47,875 bases of DNA from Coxiella sp. RIFCSPHIGHO2_12_FULL_42_15 (GCA_001797285.1 MGOZ01000037.1:1-47875); one strand, 5' to 3'; counted from the stretch's first letter, positions 16,359 through 25,913 are shown. The notes: generated by a model from the sequence alone, not told the origin. A program made the numbers and translations.

Positions 16359-16664
16359 TCATTCTTGCAAAAGCTTTTGCAACTCGCCGGACTCATACAT
16401 TTCAGCCACAATATCGCATCCACCAATGAATTCACCTTTGATATAAAGTTGGGGAATCGTCGGCCAATTGGAAAAGTCTTTGATGCCTTGGCGAATGTTG
16501 GGGTCTTCTAACACATTCACACCAAAAGGCTTTACACCAAGTTTATGCAAAATCGACACGACTTGCCCGGAAAAACCACATTGTGGAAAATCGGGTGTTC
16601 CCTTCATATATAAAACAACGGGATGCGAAGCGATTTGATCACTAATAATATCATGCACATTCAT
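16359..16664 (-). CDS. grxD: Monothiol glutaredoxin (Grx4 type)
   Basis: Carries and delivers [2Fe-2S] clusters with glutathione as co-ligand. The 101-aa protein has the monothiol active site in [19 protein letters not shown], followed by [20 protein letters not shown], both diagnostic. The ATG at 16664 is used because AGAGG precedes it; a frame extending to 16682 overlaps the upstream gene. It directly follows the BolA-family gene; BolA and monothiol glutaredoxins form a known [2Fe-2S]-bridged complex, so the pair is a functional unit. Confidence 0.95.
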   Translation of the reverse strand: MNVHDIISDQIASHPVVLYMKGTPDFPQCGFSGQVVSILHKLGVKPFGVNVLEDPNIRQGIKDFSNWPTIPQLYIKGEFIGGCDIVAEMYESGELQKLLQE

Positions 16665-16678
16665 TGCGAATACCTCTT

Positions 16679-16912
16679 TCATTTATTTTCGTCGGGAGTT
16701 AATGTTTTTAACGATAATGCGTGGATTTGCTCACGCATGCGATCGCCTAAAGCAGCATAAACCATCCGATGACGCTGCATTGAATTTTTTCCAATAAAAT
16801 CCGTACACACAATGATCGCATTGAAGTGGCGACCATCCCCATCTACTGTCACTGTACAATTCGGCAAACCTTGTTCTATCCAGTGTTTTACCTGTTCAGC
16901 CGTTACTATCAT
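16679..16912 (-). CDS. ibaG: BolA/IbaG-family protein
   Basis: A 77-aa BolA-fold protein: [20 protein letters not shown], then [15 protein letters not shown] and the terminal [10 protein letters not shown] typical of the family. The invariant His at the end of the fold (IHAL) is a cluster ligand in BolA-glutaredoxin complexes. It resembles IbaG (YrbA) more than BolA in length and in the GDGxHF motif. It precedes grxD with a 14-bp gap between its stop and the grxD start. Expected role: iron-sulfur trafficking together with GrxD. Confidence 0.9.
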   Translation of the reverse strand: MIVTAEQVKHWIEQGLPNCTVTVDGDGRHFNAIIVCTDFIGKNSMQRHRMVYAALGDRMREQIHALSLKTLTPDENK

Positions 16913-16953
16913 AAATCCTCTTGCAGATGCTTTTGTTGGATGAAAGACTACAC

Positions 16954-16959
16954 TATAAT
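16954..16959 (+). promoter_or_regulatory. Candidate -10 box for fdxA
   Basis: A perfect TATAAT on the plus strand, with T-rich TTTTGTTG about 15-17 bases upstream as a weak -35. Transcripts from here would carry the 49-bp hairpin element in the fdxA leader. Confidence 0.4.
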
Positions 16960-16974
16960 CATGCTCTTCTAAAG

Positions 16975-17023
16975 GGGTGTCGCCTCGGATTCAGGTATCT
17001 GCTGCAAATGCAAGGCGACACCC
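16975..17023. mobile_element. 49-bp element with 11-bp inverted ends and 8-bp target duplication (family R, copy 1)
   Basis: GGGTGTCGCCT and AGGCGACACCC are perfect inverted ends. TTCTAAAG occurs immediately outside both ends (16967-16974 and 17024-17031), a perfect 8-bp direct repeat. The interior is only 27 bp. Related copies are at 7458-7491 and 9055-9431, with a possible end at 27567-27578. It lies between the candidate promoter and the start codon of fdxA, so it would form a hairpin in the leader RNA. Confidence 0.75.
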
Positions 17024-17053
17024 TTCTAAAGACCCATAAGGAGAAAAATTCGC

Positions 17054-17386
17054 ATGACCTTCGTTGTCACCGATAGTTGTATTCGATGCAAATACACGGA
17101 CTGTGTCGAGGTATGCCCTGTTGATTGTTTTCGTGAAGGACCAAATATGTTGGTGATCGATCCTGAAGAATGCATTGATTGTAACCTATGCGTACCAGAG
17201 TGCCCCGTTGACGCCATCTACGCCGAAGACGATTTACCGGAAGATAAACAATCCTTTACTGGCCTGAACGCTGAACTTGCTAAAAAATGGCCTATGATCA
17301 CCACGGTAAAAGAACCCCCCAGCGACGCCGACGAATGGAAAGACGTGTCGGATAAACTTCAGTATTTGGAACGTGAATGGTCATAA
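17054..17386 (+). CDS. fdxA: 7Fe ferredoxin [3Fe-4S][4Fe-4S]
   Basis: A 110-aa seven-iron ferredoxin. The N-terminal [20 protein letters not shown] followed by CPVDCF, and then [16 protein letters not shown], give the FdxA arrangement in which one cluster site lacks the fourth cysteine. The tail (about residues 60-110, ending YLEREWS) is the usual FdxA extension. An AAGGAG ribosome site is nearby. It is divergent from ibaG-grxD, so three iron-sulfur genes share one locus. Its stop codon touches a 26-bp dispersed repeat. Confidence 0.95.
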   Translation: MTFVVTDSCIRCKYTDCVEVCPVDCFREGPNMLVIDPEECIDCNLCVPECPVDAIYAEDDLPEDKQSFTGLNAELAKKWPMITTVKEPPSDADEWKDVSDKLQYLEREWS

Positions 17387-17411
17387 TGAATTTCGCCTGC
17401 TCGGGAAACCC
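17386..17411. repeat. 26-bp dispersed repeat abutting the fdxA stop
   Basis: This block begins with the last base of the fdxA stop codon and is identical to 7824-7849. It contains CCTGCTCGGGAAACCC. Function unknown; it fills most of the short gap between the convergent fdxA and membrane-protein genes. Confidence 0.6.
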
Positions 17412-17417
17412 TATTGG

Positions 17418-18191
17418 TCAACGGGAATGACTGCGTTGTGCCATAAAAATACCAAGATTATTCACGAGCAACAACGCATAATTAAGCACAATGGGAGCTA
17501 AAAAAACCAAAATGACCAAATCATAAATGACTTTGACCTGTCGCTCGATAACCCATTGCGTATGCTGCGTATAGGGCAATACCATATAACCCAAAATAAT
17601 AATCCCCGCGTATAATACCAAGGTGGTTTTAAAAATCGAAAGCCACACCATTTTGGCGCTTCGTCCCAACGCTCGCAAAAACGAATCGTTGTTCACAATG
17701 ATCAACGGAATACTTAACAAGAAAAGCAACATAAAAAGCAGCAACGGAAAACCCACCAAAAATAGGCTTAACCACCACCGCGCCATGGCCATATGTGACG
17801 CATTCCCAATGAGATGATTTAACGTTTGTAACCAAAATATCGTTAAAATGAAAACGAGCCCATACAAAACAACAACAAACACAATTTTATAGAAGCGCTG
17901 CAGCGTTTTACCAAGACATTCCCTCACCGTTGTGGGACGATTTTGCAAAGCACCATGCGTTGCATACAGTGCGGCCGACCAAAAATAAAGTGAGATCAAA
18001 GCAATCGCCATTAAAAAACTGATCTCACCGGTTCGACCCATGACAAAACGATGGGTAACGCTATAAGCATTGTACGCCAAAACCGCTAACACGATATAAA
18101 GCCACGCTGCTTTTAGCGCTTTGCCATAATAAAAAAAAGCATCTTTTAAAAGTCTGGGCGTTTTATGTTGCTCTTTCGGATAAAAACTCAT
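17418..18191 (-). CDS. Six-TM membrane protein of unknown function
   Basis: A 257-aa inner-membrane protein with about six transmembrane segments (for example AWLYIVLAVLAYNAYSV, FLMAIALISLYFWSAALYA and FYKIVFVVVLYGLVFILTIF). The N-terminus is cytoplasmic-looking and basic. I take the ATG at 18191 (MSFYPKEQ), which overlaps the end of the two-domain FadB/FadJ-like gene by 29 bases; two upstream ATGs in the same frame are possible. Being the last gene of the fatty-acid cluster it may serve lipid uptake or membrane adaptation, but there is no motif to support this. Confidence 0.7.
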   Translation of the reverse strand: MSFYPKEQHKTPRLLKDAFFYYGKALKAAWLYIVLAVLAYNAYSVTHRFVMGRTGEISFLMAIALISLYFWSAALYATHGALQNRPTTVRECLGKTLQRFYKIVFVVVLYGLVFILTIFWLQTLNHLIGNASHMAMARWWLSLFLVGFPLLLFMLLFLLSIPLIIVNNDSFLRALGRSAKMVWLSIFKTTLVLYAGIIILGYMVLPYTQHTQWVIERQVKVIYDLVILVFLAPIVLNYALLLVNNLGIFMAQRSHSR

Positions 18192-20247
18192 TTCTTTTCT
18201 CATGGTTAGCTTGCGCTGTGGCATCTCCTACCATCGCTCCGTCCACCGGCCTGAAACGATCTCCATACCGTTCTGCAAGTGTTTGCAGCCGATTTTGTAC
18301 GGTTTTCCAACCCCGTTCTCGCGCATACTGAATAGGACCACCAGTAAAAGGCGCAAACCCCGTACCAAAAATCATTCCAATATCTAACAAATCAGCATCT
18401 TCCACGACATTTTGTTGCAGACATAAAATGGCTTCATTCACCATCGCTAACACCATGCGATCAATAATATCGGATTGCACCCCATCCGGTGCGTTCGCGG
18501 AAGAAACCTTTTTACCGTTAACGTATTGATAAAATCCCGCTCCACGTTTACAGCCCAATTTTCCTTCTGCCACCATTTGTTCTAAACGTTTGGGGAGCTC
18601 ACCACCATAATATTTCGTGAGAATTTTGGCAACCGACAAACAAATGTCTAAACCCACCGTATCGGCTAATGTCATTGGGCCCATCGGCATACCAAATTCT
18701 AAGGCTGACTTGTCAATCACCTCTGCAGACACGCCTTCTTCGTAAATTTTCATTGCCTCTAATAAATAAGGCATTAAAATACGATTGATTAAAAATCCCG
18801 GGGTTGCTTGCACCGGTAATGGTAAACGGCTAATACTCCCCACAAAAGACAAAGCATCATTCACGACCTGTTGTGAAGTCTTATTGCTATGCACGACCTC
18901 AACCAATTGCATTTTAGCAACGGGATTAAAAAAGTGAATGCCCACCAATCGACTGGGATCTTTGAGCACACGGCTGATTTCATCCAGTGGAATACTCGAC
19001 GTATTCGTTGCTAAAATGGCGCCCGGCTTTAATTGTGCTTCTGCTTTTTTAAAGATGTCTTGTTTCACCACCAAATCTTCATAAACGGCTTCAATCACCA
19101 CGTCAGCCTGTCGAAGACCATTCCCTTCCACATCCGGTTGTAAGCGATCCATCACCGCTTGAATATTTCGAGGAATTTTTAATTTTTCCTTATAAAATTG
19201 GTAAGCCCGCTGGATGGCCGGTGCAATACGTTCAGGCGACTGATCTTGCAAAGTGACGCGTAATCCTTTGTAAGCACACCACGCAGCAATATCCCCCCCC
19301 ATGGTGCCAGCACCAATCACATGGATGTGCTGCGCGTTAAATTTAGAATTTTTCGCCAATGCTTTCAGGCGATTTTGCAAGAAAAATACGCGGACTAACT
19401 GACGACTGGTATTGGTCACTAAGAGCTTCGCAATCGATTTTGCTTCCGTAATATAAGCGTTACGACCAATGCCTTCTTTCATCCAATTACGTACAATCGC
19501 AAACGGTGCAGGATAATGATCTTCACGAACTTTTTTCGTGAGTTGACGCAACATAAATTTACCCAAAATCGGTCGTACCCAAGCGACATTACTCAAATAA
19601 GCAAAGCCTTTGGGTCGATGACGCGGCGGTTTTTTCGTCGCAAAATAATGTGCGGCACGTTTTAACTCACGGGTTGGTACACAGGCATCCACCAATCCCA
19701 CTTTATATGCCTTAAGCGCTGACAAATCAGCGCCGGGCAACATGATCTTCATCGCGGCAGGAGCACCAATTAAGGCGGGTAAACGCACGGTGCCACCCCA
19801 CCCCGGTTGAATGCCTAACTTCACTTCGGGTAATCCAATGCGCGTGGATGGAATATCTTCCGCAACACGATACGTGCACGACAGTGCCACCTCACATCCA
19901 CCCCCCAAGCAAAACCCACTGATCATAGCAACGGTTGGCATGGGTAACGCTTCAAACCGATCGAGCACTATCTGTGCTTGACGAATTAAATCAAACGCTT
20001 CATCCGTATTTTTTAATGAAGAAAATTGGGTGACATCAGCGCCAGCAATAAAACCCTTTTTTTTACCCGATGCCAAAATAACGGCGCTCGGTGCACGTTG
20101 AATAATGTCTTTAATCATCCGATCAAATTCATCAAAGACATCACGACTCAATGAATTTACTGCGGTATCTTGTCTATCCATGTATAACCACAACACGTTT
20201 TCGTTGTCTGTTTCCATGCGCCAATGTTTGTACTGTATATCCGTCAT
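18163..20247 (-). CDS. FadB/FadJ-like enoyl-CoA hydratase/3-hydroxyacyl-CoA dehydrogenase
   Basis: Two-domain beta-oxidation alpha subunit (694 aa) performing hydration and NAD-linked oxidation of acyl-CoA intermediates. The hydratase half shows FIAGADVTQF, GFCLGGGCEVALSC and GLPEVKLGIQPGWGGT with both catalytic glutamates. The dehydrogenase half begins with HVIGAGTMGGDIAAW (about residue 310) and has the catalytic His in VGIHFFNPVAKMQLVEVV. Size and N-terminus are nearer FadJ than FadB, so no symbol is forced. An AAGGAAATTAGG leader precedes the ATG, 13 bases after the thiolase stop, implying an operon with it. Confidence 0.92.
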   Translation of the reverse strand: MTDIQYKHWRMETDNENVLWLYMDRQDTAVNSLSRDVFDEFDRMIKDIIQRAPSAVILASGKKKGFIAGADVTQFSSLKNTDEAFDLIRQAQIVLDRFEALPMPTVAMISGFCLGGGCEVALSCTYRVAEDIPSTRIGLPEVKLGIQPGWGGTVRLPALIGAPAAMKIMLPGADLSALKAYKVGLVDACVPTRELKRAAHYFATKKPPRHRPKGFAYLSNVAWVRPILGKFMLRQLTKKVREDHYPAPFAIVRNWMKEGIGRNAYITEAKSIAKLLVTNTSRQLVRVFFLQNRLKALAKNSKFNAQHIHVIGAGTMGGDIAAWCAYKGLRVTLQDQSPERIAPAIQRAYQFYKEKLKIPRNIQAVMDRLQPDVEGNGLRQADVVIEAVYEDLVVKQDIFKKAEAQLKPGAILATNTSSIPLDEISRVLKDPSRLVGIHFFNPVAKMQLVEVVHSNKTSQQVVNDALSFVGSISRLPLPVQATPGFLINRILMPYLLEAMKIYEEGVSAEVIDKSALEFGMPMGPMTLADTVGLDICLSVAKILTKYYGGELPKRLEQMVAEGKLGCKRGAGFYQYVNGKKVSSANAPDGVQSDIIDRMVLAMVNEAILCLQQNVVEDADLLDIGMIFGTGFAPFTGGPIQYARERGWKTVQNRLQTLAERYGDRFRPVDGAMVGDATAQANHEKRNEFLSERAT

Positions 20248-20259
20248 CCTAATTTCCTT

Positions 20260-21588
20260 TTAAAGGGTTTCAACGAGCATGGCACCGCCTTGCCCACCGC
20301 CAATACAGATTGTTGCAACGCCTCGTTTTGCACGATGGCGTTTTAATACGTTAACAAGGTGCATCACGATACGTGCTCCACTGGCACCAACGGGGTGACC
20401 TAAGGCAACTGCACCTCCATCCACATTGAGTTTATTTTCATCTAATTTGCCAAACGGTTTTTCTAGGCCAAAATGTGTTTTGCAAAACGTTTCACACTGC
20501 CACGCACGTAAACACGCAATCACTTGTGCCGCAAACGCTTCATTTATTTCCCAATAATCAATATCATTTAATCCTAAACCATGGCGTTGCAATAAAGGGG
20601 TCGCTGCCATCACAGGACCCAACCCCATGACATCAGGATCCAACGCCGCCCATTGCACATCCACTATTTTTGCTAATACGGGTAATTTATATTTTTCAAC
20701 CGCATCCTCACTCGCCAACAACAACACAGCGGCACCATCCGTCACCTGTGAGCTATTACCCGCGGTCACTCGACCAAATTTGCGATCGAAAAAAGGGTTG
20801 AGTTTGGCTAGGCTTTCCATGGTGGTATCAGCGCGCACACCATCATCTTTCACAAAAAATTTGCCATCCTTCGCATAGGTCGCCGTCACCTCTTCAAAGT
20901 GATTTTCCTTTTGCGCTTGCAATACTTTTTGATGAGACTGATACGCAAACTGATCCATCTCTTCACGGGAAATATGAAATCGATAGGCTAATTCTTCAGC
21001 CGTTTGCCCCATGCTCCAACCGGATAATGGATCTGATAATCCATGCAATAACGCAACCACCGGTGAAAATAAAGCGGGAATACTTAATTTAGTGAGGCTT
21101 CCCATTTTTGCCCCAAAAGAACGTGCCTTTTGTAAGCCCGCAAACCAATTCACCATTTTATTATTATAAAGAACGGGCGCATGGCTCATCGCCTCAGCCC
21201 CCCCCGCTAATACTAAATTCGCACGACCTAAGGTAATATCCTTAAAAGCAGAATCTAATGCCTGCATACCTGAAGCGCAATTGCGTTGCACCGTCCATCC
21301 AGGCGTCGATTGACCACATCCCAAACGCAGCCCAATGATACGACCAATATTCGCCTCATCAACGCCCGGAATAATACAGCCCATCACCACTTCATCGATA
21401 TTTGTCGGTGCAAATGGTTGTTGTGCCAATAATACACGCCCTGCAGTAACCGCTAAATCACCGGCTGAAAAAGGTCCCGGCACACCGCGTGCTTTTAAAA
21501 AAGGGGTTCTTACTCCACTCACGATGTAGACGGGTTTATGATTGACGACGCTATTTTTTCGTGTCGGTATAGTAGTGCTTTGGTTCAT
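20260..21588 (-). CDS. Acetyl-CoA acyltransferase (thiolase, FadI/FadA type)
   Basis: Beta subunit that cleaves 3-ketoacyl-CoA to acetyl-CoA. The 442-aa protein carries the nucleophile in QRNCASGMQALDSA, the His in ALGHPVGASGAR and the general-base Cys in TICIGGGQGGAML. The longer-than-FadA length and a FadI-like insert suggest the FadI branch. The start at 21588 has a GGAAGGGAAG ribosome site; it lies within the end of fadE (38-bp overlap), showing translational coupling. It works with the adjacent alpha subunit. Confidence 0.92.
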   Translation of the reverse strand: MNQSTTIPTRKNSVVNHKPVYIVSGVRTPFLKARGVPGPFSAGDLAVTAGRVLLAQQPFAPTNIDEVVMGCIIPGVDEANIGRIIGLRLGCGQSTPGWTVQRNCASGMQALDSAFKDITLGRANLVLAGGAEAMSHAPVLYNNKMVNWFAGLQKARSFGAKMGSLTKLSIPALFSPVVALLHGLSDPLSGWSMGQTAEELAYRFHISREEMDQFAYQSHQKVLQAQKENHFEEVTATYAKDGKFFVKDDGVRADTTMESLAKLNPFFDRKFGRVTAGNSSQVTDGAAVLLLASEDAVEKYKLPVLAKIVDVQWAALDPDVMGLGPVMAATPLLQRHGLGLNDIDYWEINEAFAAQVIACLRAWQCETFCKTHFGLEKPFGKLDENKLNVDGGAVALGHPVGASGARIVMHLVNVLKRHRAKRGVATICIGGGQGGAMLVETL

Positions 21589-23992
21589 TGACTTCCCTTC
21601 CATTGTTAAATTCATCAACTTGAATCGCCTCTAATCTTGCCAGCAAAAACGCTTGCAAGAGGGTAAAGTCTTCCTCATTGAATTGCTTATTTTCCCGCAT
21701 CAAATGCAATTCCTGCAAAAGAACTAAATCGGGATGGCCGCTTGCTCCTGGAATTGATTTCAAAAGCGATTTTATTTTAGCACTGCGCTGAAATACGCTA
21801 TCAACGATGGCCACCGGATCCGGTGGTACGCCTACGTAACAATGTTGGGTAAGTTCATTTCGCAGCGAAGAATCTGTTTGCATTAATTCGGCCACCTTCT
21901 GACTGCAAACATCGGTCGGCAATCGGTAAACATTACCATAAGGAAAGAGGATACGCCATAACAGCTTTCCTAAAAACTTTTTAGGATAATTATGAAGAAT
22001 ATTATCAAAACTTTGCTGGATTTTTGCCAAACAATACGTCAATGACCATTCTAAAAAAGGAGCTTCCTCTTTGACTTCCCCCCTTTGTTCATAACGGCGA
22101 ATAACCGCAGAAGCCATATATAAATAACTGATAATGTCACCAAACCGAGCTGACAACGATTCACGAAATTTTAATTTTGCACCCATCACTAATAAAGTCA
22201 TATCCGTTAAAAATGCAAATGCTGCACTTAACCGCGTCAGTTGCTGAAGAAATGTGTGTAATTTTCCACGGCGACACGTACGGATAAAACGTCCACCCGT
22301 TAATCCATACCAAAAAGTCCGCGCCATTCGACTCACACTAAAACCAATATGCTTCAGCAATAATCGATCGAAATTTTTAAGACGTATTTTTTCATTCGTT
22401 TCTTGGATCACTTGCATTTCATCTTTTAAATAAGGATGACAACGCACCACGCCCTGACCAAAAATAATTAAATTACGCGTTAAAATATTGGCGCCTTCCA
22501 CAGTAATACTAATAGGGATAGCGGTATAAACAGCCCCCAAATAATTTCGAGGCCCCTGCTGAATGGCTCGCCCTCCATGAATATCCATCGCTATATTCGC
22601 AGATACCCGCGCTAATTCCGTTAAATGAAATTTGGCAATCGCCGAAGCAATAGAAGGGCGTTGCCCCGCATCCACAGCACCTGCCGTAAAAATACGGGTC
22701 GCTTCTGATAGATAACTAAACCCGCCGATTTTTGCTAACCCATTCGCAACCCCTTCGAACTCACCAATCGGATGTTTGAATTGACGACGCACTTGCACAT
22801 AAGCGCTGGTTGCGCGAAAACATAATTGATTCACGGCGGTGGCTAAACTCGGCAAAGAAATACCGCGACCTAATGCTAAACATTCCATCAGCATACGCCA
22901 ACCAGCACCCGCTCCATGAGCACCACCAACGATCATATTCAACGGGATAAAAACGTCTTTGCCACGAATGGGACCATTCAAAAAGGCTAAATTCATCGGC
23001 AGATGACGATGACCCCTTTCGATACCGGGCAAATTTGCTGGTACCATCGCGCAGGTAATGCCAACATCAGTAGCAGATCCTAGTAGGTGTTGGGGATCCT
23101 GTAAACGAAACGCAAGACCAATCAGCGTGGATATCGGTGCTAACGTGATATACCGTTTCTCAAAATTGAGCTTCACCCCCAAGACTTGCTCACCGTTGTA
23201 ATGACCGTAACACACAACCCCCAAATCCGTAATACTGGCTGCATCACTCCCTGCTTCCAATGAGGTTAATGCAAAACACGAAACCTCCTCACCGGTCGCT
23301 AAGCGGGGCAAATAATAATTTTTTTGTTCTTCTGTGCCAAAACATTCGAGGAAAGTAGCGGGTCCCAATGAATTTGGCACCATAATATTAATTGCCGCAC
23401 TCATGCTACGAGAAGCAATTTTAGTAATAATGGTCGAATGCGCGATGGCCGAAAATCCATGGCCATTATATTTTTTAGGAATCGTAAGACCCCAAAATTT
23501 TTCTTTTTTAATGAAATCCCACACTGCCTTCGGCATGTCTTTATTAACGGTAATTTGCCAATCATTGAGCATCGCACACAATTTTTCGACGGGGCCTGCG
23601 AGAAACGCTTGTTCTTCAGCGTTCATCACAACATCACGACCATGCAACAATTTTTCCCAATTAGGATTACCCGTAAAAAATTCTTTTTCCCACCAAATAC
23701 CGCCAGATTCTAATACTTCACGCTCTGCTTGCGATAATGCGGGCTGCTTGCGCAAAAACCAATGCAGCATAGGCTTAGAAAAATAGGCATAACGAATCAC
23801 AGGAAATAAGATGAAAAGCGTCAGTAACAACCATACGATCCATAAAATTATCGCAAACCCTACTGCCGTAAAAGGCGTTGCAATCACCAGCAAAACAGCC
23901 GAAAGGATTAACCCATTTCTTGCAGACGCCTGATAAAATGCCAACATAAAAATGCCGACGACAAGAATAATCCACATCAGTGCTGCTAACAT
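21551..23992 (-). CDS. fadE: Acyl-CoA dehydrogenase
   Basis: First oxidation step of fatty-acid beta-oxidation. The 813-aa length matches E. coli FadE (814 aa), including the N-terminal membrane region (LAALMWIILVVGIFMLAFYQ and a second hydrophobic stretch). Family blocks are GGIWWEKEFFTGNPNWEKLL, CFALTSLEAGSDAASI, NKRYITLAP-like KRYITLAPISTLIGLAF, and SITVEGANILTRNLIIFGQG. The ATG at 23992 lies one base after the peptidase stop, with the ribosome site GGAGG inside the end of that gene. It heads the fad genes of this cluster. Confidence 0.96.
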   Translation of the reverse strand: MLAALMWIILVVGIFMLAFYQASARNGLILSAVLLVIATPFTAVGFAIILWIVWLLLTLFILFPVIRYAYFSKPMLHWFLRKQPALSQAEREVLESGGIWWEKEFFTGNPNWEKLLHGRDVVMNAEEQAFLAGPVEKLCAMLNDWQITVNKDMPKAVWDFIKKEKFWGLTIPKKYNGHGFSAIAHSTIITKIASRSMSAAINIMVPNSLGPATFLECFGTEEQKNYYLPRLATGEEVSCFALTSLEAGSDAASITDLGVVCYGHYNGEQVLGVKLNFEKRYITLAPISTLIGLAFRLQDPQHLLGSATDVGITCAMVPANLPGIERGHRHLPMNLAFLNGPIRGKDVFIPLNMIVGGAHGAGAGWRMLMECLALGRGISLPSLATAVNQLCFRATSAYVQVRRQFKHPIGEFEGVANGLAKIGGFSYLSEATRIFTAGAVDAGQRPSIASAIAKFHLTELARVSANIAMDIHGGRAIQQGPRNYLGAVYTAIPISITVEGANILTRNLIIFGQGVVRCHPYLKDEMQVIQETNEKIRLKNFDRLLLKHIGFSVSRMARTFWYGLTGGRFIRTCRRGKLHTFLQQLTRLSAAFAFLTDMTLLVMGAKLKFRESLSARFGDIISYLYMASAVIRRYEQRGEVKEEAPFLEWSLTYCLAKIQQSFDNILHNYPKKFLGKLLWRILFPYGNVYRLPTDVCSQKVAELMQTDSSLRNELTQHCYVGVPPDPVAIVDSVFQRSAKIKSLLKSIPGASGHPDLVLLQELHLMRENKQFNEEDFTLLQAFLLARLEAIQVDEFNNGREVNEPKHYYTDTKK

Positions 23993-23993
23993 G

Positions 23994-25388
23994 TCATCCT
24001 CCACAATTCCCAAATTTACTCCGCAAAAATTCAAACACCGCTCGGATCACCATCGCCTCCCCACCCAGTGGGCGGCCTGGTTTTGATTCCATATTGGCGG
24101 CATAAAAATCAAAGTGCATCCAACGAACCTCATCCGGAATAAATGTTTGCAAATATAAAGCAGCCGTAATAGAACCGGCGACAGGAACTTTGCTGGAATT
24201 GAGCAGATCTGCAATATCGCTTTTTAAAAAATCTCGATACGGTTTATGTAATGGCATTCGCCACATGGGATCTTTGACGCGTTGTGAAACCTGCAGCATC
24301 TCTGAAGCAAATTGCTCTTCATTGCAATACATAGCCGGCATTTCAGGTCCCAATGCGACGCTGGCTGCACCCGTTAACGTTGCGAAATCAAATAAATAAG
24401 AAGGCTCTTCACTGACGGCTTCTGTTAAAGCATCACACAAAATTAAACGTCCCTCAGCGTCAGTATTATCAATTTCAACACTCAATCCCCCCCGCGTTTT
24501 GATAATATCACCCGGACGATAACTATTGGCATCGATAGAATTTTCGACTGCTGGAATTAATACCCGTAAACGCAGCGGCAATTGTGCCAGCATAATTAAT
24601 CGCGCTAAACCGAGCACATGCGCAGCACCAGCCATATCTTTCTTCATTTCTCGCATGTTAATCGCCGGTTTTAAATCTAACCCCCCCGTATCAAAACAAA
24701 CCCCTTTGCCTACTAAGGTTACTTTTGGTGCTTTGGGATCCCCCCACGTGATGTCAATTAAGCGGGGTTCTTGCGCCGCGCCTTTTCCAACCGCATAAAT
24801 CGCCGGAAAATTTTGCTTTTGCAAAGCATCCCCGGTAATCATTGAAATTTTTGCTTTATGTTCAAAGGCAACGGTTTTAGCCGCTTTTGCTAATTGTTCC
24901 GGCCCCATATCAGCGGCCGGTGTGTTAATTAAATCCCGAATTAAATAAATGGAACTGACTAAATCTTGCAGCGCAGAACACAATGATTTTTTCACATATA
25001 AAAATCGATCTGAAAAACTATCTCGTTGTACATACGCGTTGAATTGATAAATACCCAGTCCCCAAGCTAACTGAGCACGGTGATATTGTTCCGAATTGAA
25101 AAACGATTCGCTATTATCTAATTCGTAGCTATTTTTTGGTAAGAGACGCGGCAATGCGCCCACACTCCAAAAATCGTCTTCATTTTTAATGCCAAACAAA
25201 ACTTGACTCAATTCGCCATTGGCATCGGCAATCAAACAAATTTGTCCTGGCTTTGCCATAAATTCAGTGCTTTTTACCCAACGCTGCACGGGCTTGGTTT
25301 GTTTCTTTAGCCAAGTGATTAAACGCGCTGGCGTTAGACTGATTATTTTAATATTTTTTTTATTATTATCGGTGTAAAATTCAACCAT
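23994..25388 (-). CDS. M17 leucyl aminopeptidase family protein
   Basis: Cytosolic metallo-aminopeptidase of 464 aa. The metal and catalytic signatures are present: GVCFDTGGLDLKPA, MKKDMAGAAHVLGLARL and the M17 hallmark NTDAEGRLILCDAL. The N-terminal domain differs from classical PepA and looks like the shorter PepA-like family of Legionella and Coxiella. The start at 25388 has AAGAGAA in front; a longer frame to 25448 has no ribosome site. It is the first gene of the fad cluster, with its stop codon coupled to the fadE start, an unexpected metabolic pairing. Confidence 0.9.
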   Translation of the reverse strand: MVEFYTDNNKKNIKIISLTPARLITWLKKQTKPVQRWVKSTEFMAKPGQICLIADANGELSQVLFGIKNEDDFWSVGALPRLLPKNSYELDNSESFFNSEQYHRAQLAWGLGIYQFNAYVQRDSFSDRFLYVKKSLCSALQDLVSSIYLIRDLINTPAADMGPEQLAKAAKTVAFEHKAKISMITGDALQKQNFPAIYAVGKGAAQEPRLIDITWGDPKAPKVTLVGKGVCFDTGGLDLKPAINMREMKKDMAGAAHVLGLARLIMLAQLPLRLRVLIPAVENSIDANSYRPGDIIKTRGGLSVEIDNTDAEGRLILCDALTEAVSEEPSYLFDFATLTGAASVALGPEMPAMYCNEEQFASEMLQVSQRVKDPMWRMPLHKPYRDFLKSDIADLLNSSKVPVAGSITAALYLQTFIPDEVRWMHFDFYAANMESKPGRPLGGEAMVIRAVFEFLRSKFGNCGG

Positions 25389-25484
25389 TCTATTCTCTTT
25401 TATCGTGGGATTTTTGTTTAGAATATTAAACCACTTCCTGTCTGGCAAAGGAACCTCAAAATAGTCACGCAGAAAAGGAATGGT

Positions 25485-25913
25485 TTATTGCTTATCACAC
25501 GTTACGGCAAGTTTTCCTTTTTCCCAATCCGTTCCAGACGCTTCTTCTTGCAAGAGATAATAGTTCGCTTTTTTGCATTGATCGATACAGGAGGAATAGA
25601 CTTCTTGAGGTCCTTGTTCATAACAAATCGCCTGTGCCATACAATAGCCGTTGGTAGGAGAAATATAGACCTGTTGGTTCTGTAACAGCCTGGGAAGCGT
25701 ACGAAATGCTTGAGAATTGATCTGCAACACCTCTTTTTTGAGTGAATACTGCCGAACCATATCGCTTACCGTTTCTAAATAAAAATTTTCGGATGGATTA
25801 GGAGGGCAGGTTTCTTTGTCCCATTGCACGGTTATGGGTTGTTTTGAGCCTGCAGCACCCACAACGAGCGCAAAAATGATCATCATTAGCAAAATCACCC
25901 TTTTCATCAGCAT
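25485..25913 (-). CDS. Small secreted cysteine-containing protein, unknown
   Basis: A 142-aa protein with a signal peptide ([20 protein letters not shown], cleavage near AAGS). The mature part of about 115 residues holds six cysteines (in [29 protein letters not shown] and VTCDKQ), suggesting three disulfides in the periplasm or outside the cell. The ATG at 25913 follows GGAGAGAG. The frame extends upstream to 26069 but that part is repeat sequence. No family recognised. It sits between the fad cluster and the divergent miaB. Confidence 0.7.
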   Translation of the reverse strand: MLMKRVILLMMIIFALVVGAAGSKQPITVQWDKETCPPNPSENFYLETVSDMVRQYSLKKEVLQINSQAFRTLPRLLQNQQVYISPTNGYCMAQAICYEQGPQEVYSSCIDQCKKANYYLLQEEASGTDWEKGKLAVTCDKQ

